From Pseudomonadota bacterium (GTDB lineage: Bacteria > Pseudomonadota > Gammaproteobacteria > Steroidobacterales > Steroidobacteraceae): a stretch of DNA of 64,000 nt. The stretch spans positions 33,326-97,325 of the forward strand of contig QGVD01000004.1 of the NCBI GenBank assembly GCA_003242685.1, in the 5' to 3' direction. Below the pieces are notes generated by a model. It was not told the DNA's origin. It worked only from the letters and a program-made list of their open reading frames with translations, and did no database searches. Each line of letters opens with the position of its first letter. Within the stretch, counting starts at the first letter, position 1. The translations under genes and the position numbers were made by a program. Below, piece by piece: positions 60,273-64,000 of this stretch.

Positions 60273-61637
60273 ATGTCATTCAGCGTCGTCATCCTTGCTG
60301 CCGGGCAGGGCAAGCGGATGAAGTCCGATCTGCCCAAGGTCCTGCAGCCGCTCGCGGGCCGGCCGCTGCTGCAGCACGTCATCGGCACCGCGCGGTCCCT
60401 CGGTCCGGCTGCCATTCACGTGGTCTACGGCCACGGCGGCGAGCTCGTGCGAGAGCGCCTCAAGGACGCGCCGGTGTCCTGGGTCCTGCAGGCCGAGCAG
60501 CTCGGAACCGGGCACGCCATGATGCAGGCGATGCCGCACGTGCCGGACGAACACCGCGTGCTCGTGCTCTACGGCGATGTGCCGCTCATCCGTCAGTCCA
60601 CGCTCGAGAAGCTCCTGCAGGCTGCGGGCTCATCCGATATCAGCCTGCTCACGGTGATGCTGGACGATCCGACGGGTTACGGTCGCATCGTGCGCGACGA
60701 GCGCGGCGACGTGCGCGAGATCGTCGAGCACAAGGATGCTTCACCCGAGCAGCTCGCCATCCGCGAGTGCAACACGGGCGTGATGGTGGTGCCCGCAGCG
60801 CTGCTGCGTCGCTGGCTCGGGCTGCTTCGCAACGACAACGCGCAGCGCGAGTACTACCTGACCGACGTCATCGGAATGGCTGCGCGGGAAGGCGTGCGCG
60901 TAGTGCCCTTCGTCGCGCCGGAGCCGTCCGAAGTGCTGGGTGTCAACGACAAGGTGCAGCTCGCCGAGGTCGAGTCGGAGTATCGACGCCGCGTCGCGCG
61001 TGAGCTCATGCTCGCCGGAGTGACGCTCGCGGATCCCGCGCGCATCGACGTGCGCGGCACGGTGACGCACGGCCGCGACGTGTTCATCGACGTCAACGTC
61101 ATCTTCGAGGGCGAGGTGCGTCTCGGGGATCGCGTGCGCATCGGTCCCAACTGCGTGATCCGCGACACGACGATCGGCGACGACACGGAGGTCTTCGCGA
61201 ACTGTGTCATCGACCGCGCCATCATCGGTCATCAGTGTCACATCGGACCTTTTGCACGTTTCCGGCCGTCGTCGACGCTCGAGCGCGGCGTGCACATCGG
61301 GAACTTCGTGGAAGTGAAGAACAGCTACATCGGCGAGGGCACCAAGTCGAACCACCTGACCTATCTGGGCGACAGCATCATCGGCAAGGGCGTGAACGTC
61401 GGCGCGGGCACCGTCACGTGCAACTACGACGGCGCCAACAAGTGGCAGACGCACATCGGAGATGGTGCGTTCATCGGCTCGGGCAGCATGCTCGTCGCGC
61501 CGGTGCGCATCGGCGCGGGCGCCACGATCGGCGCCGGATCGACGATCACGCGAGACGCGCCCGAGGGTCAGCTTACCCTCGAGCGCTCGAAGCAGATCAC
61601 CGTCGAGGGCTGGCAGCGCCCCGTCAAGAAGAAATGA
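60273..61637 (+). CDS. glmU: Bifunctional N-acetylglucosamine-1-phosphate uridyltransferase / glucosamine-1-phosphate acetyltransferase
   Basis: 454 residues. The N-terminal uridyltransferase (about 1-225) has LAAGQGKRMKSDLPK and YGDVPLI; the C-terminal left-handed beta-helix acetyltransferase has HLTYLGDS, VGAGTVTCNYDG and repeated hexapeptides. Product UDP-GlcNAc feeds peptidoglycan and lipid A. ATG at 60273; a TAGAAT at 60259-60264 just 8 bases before it may be a -10. A clear terminator follows. Confidence 0.96.
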   Translation: MSFSVVILAAGQGKRMKSDLPKVLQPLAGRPLLQHVIGTARSLGPAAIHVVYGHGGELVRERLKDAPVSWVLQAEQLGTGHAMMQAMPHVPDEHRVLVLYGDVPLIRQSTLEKLLQAAGSSDISLLTVMLDDPTGYGRIVRDERGDVREIVEHKDASPEQLAIRECNTGVMVVPAALLRRWLGLLRNDNAQREYYLTDVIGMAAREGVRVVPFVAPEPSEVLGVNDKVQLAEVESEYRRRVARELMLAGVTLADPARIDVRGTVTHGRDVFIDVNVIFEGEVRLGDRVRIGPNCVIRDTTIGDDTEVFANCVIDRAIIGHQCHIGPFARFRPSSTLERGVHIGNFVEVKNSYIGEGTKSNHLTYLGDSIIGKGVNVGAGTVTCNYDGANKWQTHIGDGAFIGSGSMLVAPVRIGAGATIGAGSTITRDAPEGQLTLERSKQITVEGWQRPVKKK

Positions 61638-61638
61638 A

Positions 61639-61659
61639 GGCCGCCGCAGCGGCCTTTTT
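61639..61659 (+). terminator. Intrinsic terminator of glmU
   Basis: GGCCGC (61639-61644), loop CGCA, GCGGCC (61649-61654), then five T (61655-61659). The stem starts two bases after the glmU stop. Confidence 0.85.
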
Positions 61660-61713
61660 CGTGAGTCCGGTGCGACGTCCCTGTCGCACCGCAGCCGTTC
61701 TGCCGGGCAGCGC

Positions 61714-61983
61714 CTAGCGCACGCGGCCTCGCCGGAACAGGTTCACGATGGCGAGCAGCACGACGGCGCCGAGCAGCGATACGAGCAGCGCGCCCAGGCT
61801 GAAATCGCCCTGATTGATCGTTCCCTGACCGAGCAGGGGACTGATCAGCCAGCCACCGAGGAGCGCCCCGATGATGCCGACGACGATGTTGAGCAGGATG
61901 CCCTGCTGGGCGTCGGTCCGCATGATCTTGCTGGCGATCCAGCCGATGATGCCTCCCACGACTAACCAGATGATGAAGTTCAT
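61714..61983 (-). CDS. YeaQ/YmgE-type (GlsB) stress-related membrane protein
   Basis: 89 residues with three helices: FIIWLVVGGIIGWIASKIM (about 3-21), a Gly-rich second (NIVVGIIGALLGGWLIS) and a third (LLVSLLGAVVLLAIVNLF). This is the pattern of the transglycosylase-associated family, which is stress-induced in enteric bacteria; its function is not known. Convergent with glmU after the terminator, divergent from glmS. Confidence 0.88.
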   Translation of the reverse strand: MNFIIWLVVGGIIGWIASKIMRTDAQQGILLNIVVGIIGALLGGWLISPLLGQGTINQGDFSLGALLVSLLGAVVLLAIVNLFRRGRVR

Positions 61984-62152
61984 AGCCGACCTCGCGCGTT
62001 ACCGGACTTCTTCAAGGCTCCGCAGGACGCAATTTGTGTGCCCGGCGCCACGGGGTCGTGCGACGCACATCACGGCCCGGTCCGTAGAATCAGCACGTTA
62101 AGGGACTATCAGGCAAACTAGTGCCGCCCACGGGCACCGAGGAATCAAAGAG

Positions 62153-63988
62153 ATGTGCGGAATCGTCGGAGCCGTCGCTGAACGGAACATCGTGCCGATC
62201 CTGATGGAGGGGCTCAGGCGGCTGGAATACCGCGGTTACGACTCCGCGGGAATTGCCGTGCTGAACGGCACGGGGAACCTCGTGCGGCTGCGCACCGTGG
62301 GCAAGGTCCGCACGCTCCAGGAGGCGCTCGAGCGGCAACCGGCCTACGGCAACTGCGGCATCGCGCACACCCGCTGGGCGACCCACGGCGTGCCGAGCGA
62401 GCGCAACGCCCATCCCCACATCTCCCGGGACGGTCTCGCGATCGTCCACAACGGCATCATCGAGAACCACGAGGAGCTGCGCGCCGAGCTGCGCGACCTC
62501 GGCTACGAGTTCGTCTCCGAAACGGATACGGAGGTGATTGCGCACCGCATTCACCATCACCTGAGGCGTGTCCGCGACCTGTTCGAGGCGGTGCGTGCCA
62601 CGGTCGCCGAGCTTCGCGGCGCTTACGCGCTCGCGGTGGTGAGCGAGCGCGATCCGGACCGGATCGTGCTCGCGCGCGAGGGCTGCCCCGTCGTGATCGG
62701 GCTCGGGCTCGAGGAGAACTTCGTCGCTTCCGACGTCGCGGCGCTGCTGCCAGTCACGCGGCGCTTCATCTTCCTGGAGGAGGGCGACGTCGCGGAGATC
62801 CGCCGCACCTCCATCCGAATCACCGACCGCGAAGGCCGGCCCGTCGAGCGGCCGGTGCGCGAGAGCGAGCTGAGTGCCGACGCGGCCGAGAAGGGCCAGT
62901 ACCGGCACTTCATGCTCAAGGAGATCCACGAGCAGCCGCGCGCGGTCGCGAATACGCTGCAGGAGCGCGTCGCGAACGGTCGCTTGCTCGAAGCTGCGTT
63001 CGGCCCGGCGGCCACGGAAGTCTTCCGCCGCACCGAGCACGTGCACATCGTCGCGTGCGGCACGAGCTACCACGCAGGCGCGGTCGCGCGTTACATGATC
63101 GAGCAGATCTGCCGCCTGCCGTGCACCGTCGAGGTGGCGAGCGAGTATCGCTACCGCAATCCCGTCGTGCCGAAGAACTCTCTCTTCGTCACGATCTCCC
63201 AGTCCGGCGAGACGGCCGACACACTCGCGGCCCTGAGACTCGCGAAGCAGGCTGGATATCTTTCCTCGCTCTCCATCTGCAACGTGCCCGAGAGCTCGCT
63301 CGTGCGCGAATCCGAGCTCGTCATGCTCACGCGCGCGGGCCCCGAGATCGGCGTCGCGTCGACCAAGGCGTTCACCACACAGCTCACCGCGCTCGGCATG
63401 CTCGCCGTGGCGCTCGCGAAGCATCACGGTGCAGACGAAGAGCGTGAGCGCGGGCTGGTGTCACGACTCATCGAGCTGCCGGCCGCGATCGAGAAGACAC
63501 TCGCGCTCGACCCCGTCATCCAGGAGCTGGCCGAGCGCTTCGCCGAGAAACACCACGCGCTGTTCCTCGGCCGCGGCGCGATGTACCCGGTCGCGATGGA
63601 AGGTGCGCTGAAACTGAAGGAGATCTCCTACATCCACGCCGAGGCGTACCCGGCCGGCGAGCTCAAGCACGGTCCGCTCGCGCTCGTCGACGCCGACATG
63701 CCGGTGATCGCAGTCGCACCGAACAACGACCTGCTCGAGAAGCTGAAGTCGAACCTCATGGAAGTCCGCGCCCGCGGCGGCGAGCTCATCGTGTTCGCCG
63801 ATCCGGAGGCGGGCATCGAGCCGAGCGAGGGCGTCACGGTCATTCAGATGCCGAGCCACGTGACGTACTTCCAGGCGCCGGTGGTCTATACCATTCCGCT
63901 GCAGCTCCTCGCGTATCACGTCGCTGTGCTCAAAGGAACCGACGTAGACCAGCCGAGAAACCTCGCGAAGAGCGTCACCGTCGAGTAG
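62153..63988 (+). CDS. glmS: Glutamine-fructose-6-phosphate aminotransferase (isomerizing)
   Basis: 611 residues, full length; the frame ends 12 bases before the window. Cys2 (after Met) is the class II glutaminase nucleophile (MCGIVGAVAERN). Two SIS sugar-isomerase domains follow (about 290-420 and 460-595; GTSYHAGAVARYM, SQSGETADTLAALR) and the C-terminus DQPRNLAKSVTVE is the active-site tail. It makes glucosamine-6-phosphate, the first step of the route finished by GlmU. TAGAAT at 62085-62090 may be its -10. No glmS ribozyme was seen, as expected outside Firmicutes. Confidence 0.96.
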   Translation: MCGIVGAVAERNIVPILMEGLRRLEYRGYDSAGIAVLNGTGNLVRLRTVGKVRTLQEALERQPAYGNCGIAHTRWATHGVPSERNAHPHISRDGLAIVHNGIIENHEELRAELRDLGYEFVSETDTEVIAHRIHHHLRRVRDLFEAVRATVAELRGAYALAVVSERDPDRIVLAREGCPVVIGLGLEENFVASDVAALLPVTRRFIFLEEGDVAEIRRTSIRITDREGRPVERPVRESELSADAAEKGQYRHFMLKEIHEQPRAVANTLQERVANGRLLEAAFGPAATEVFRRTEHVHIVACGTSYHAGAVARYMIEQICRLPCTVEVASEYRYRNPVVPKNSLFVTISQSGETADTLAALRLAKQAGYLSSLSICNVPESSLVRESELVMLTRAGPEIGVASTKAFTTQLTALGMLAVALAKHHGADEERERGLVSRLIELPAAIEKTLALDPVIQELAERFAEKHHALFLGRGAMYPVAMEGALKLKEISYIHAEAYPAGELKHGPLALVDADMPVIAVAPNNDLLEKLKSNLMEVRARGGELIVFADPEAGIEPSEGVTVIQMPSHVTYFQAPVVYTIPLQLLAYHVAVLKGTDVDQPRNLAKSVTVE

Positions 63989-64000
63989 CGGACGCTATGG

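Noticed and set aside
62091..62152. A glmS ribozyme before glmS
   Set aside because: The gap is too short and shows no ribozyme-like core; the ribozyme is known from Firmicutes.

Overview
The window is a GC-rich stretch of a gammaproteobacterial chromosome. The evidence is gene content and order: secB-grxC-yibN-type rhodanese next to gpsA, envC near ctpA, tatABC, rsmG-parA-parB followed by the whole F1Fo-ATPase operon, glmU and glmS, and the 3' end of ntrC at the left edge. The combination of an ACE-like M2 peptidase, S9 and S8 peptidases, a POT peptide carrier and an OPT transporter suggests a peptide-using heterotroph, perhaps near Xanthomonadales, Nevskiales or Steroidobacterales, but I cannot place it more finely. 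No rRNA, tRNA, CRISPR array, prophage or intact insertion sequence was seen.

Layout. 1-5 kb: end of ntrC, a long hairpin, a decayed MscS-type channel gene, pyrD and trmL (divergent), then gpsA, secB, grxC and a rhodanese on the minus strand. 5-12.6 kb: envC, a GAF/GGDEF/EAL protein, ctpA, a DedA protein, a REC-GGDEF cyclase, an SRPBCC protein and a small membrane protein. 12.6-15.6 kb: an OPT transporter and a HemD-like protein. 15.6-20 kb: a gene-poor kilobase with a long inverted repeat, a near-perfect sigma-54 promoter and an upstream palindrome, then a TorF-type porin and a tightly overlapped cassette of ECF sigma factor, zinc-finger anti-sigma factor and subtilase lipoprotein. 20-26 kb: an AAC(3)-family enzyme, then a divergent locus of three single-heme proteins: an outer-membrane barrel with an N-terminal CXXCH, a lipoprotein cytochrome with an Ig-like domain, and a 954-residue lipoprotein with five CHRD domains and a cytochrome tail.

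26-34 kb: a ribbon-helix-helix protein and a six-gene hyfBCEFGI-like operon. Its large subunit has serines where [NiFe] hydrogenases have all four metal-binding cysteines, so it should be an energy-converting hydrogenase-related (Ehr) complex and not a hydrogenase. A CDGSH protein and a DUF938 methyltransferase-like protein follow. 34-41 kb: an overlapping POT carrier, M2 dipeptidase and esterase operon, then tatC, tatB, tatA and dtd. 41-46.6 kb: a dihaem cytochrome c4-type protein, an S9 peptidase, an MBL hydrolase, an AcuI-type reductase and folD. 46.7-64 kb: prpBCD (methylcitrate cycle) joined directly to rsmG, then parA, parB, atpIBEFHAGDC, glmU with a clear intrinsic terminator, a YeaQ/YmgE-type membrane protein and glmS.

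The parts of most interest are the cytochrome/CHRD locus, the sigma/anti-sigma/subtilase cassette whose anti-sigma factor ends in a domain resembling a subtilase propeptide, the Ehr operon, and a family of palindromic repeats in three successive gaps of the atp region. Functions of these systems are inferred from domains and neighbours only.
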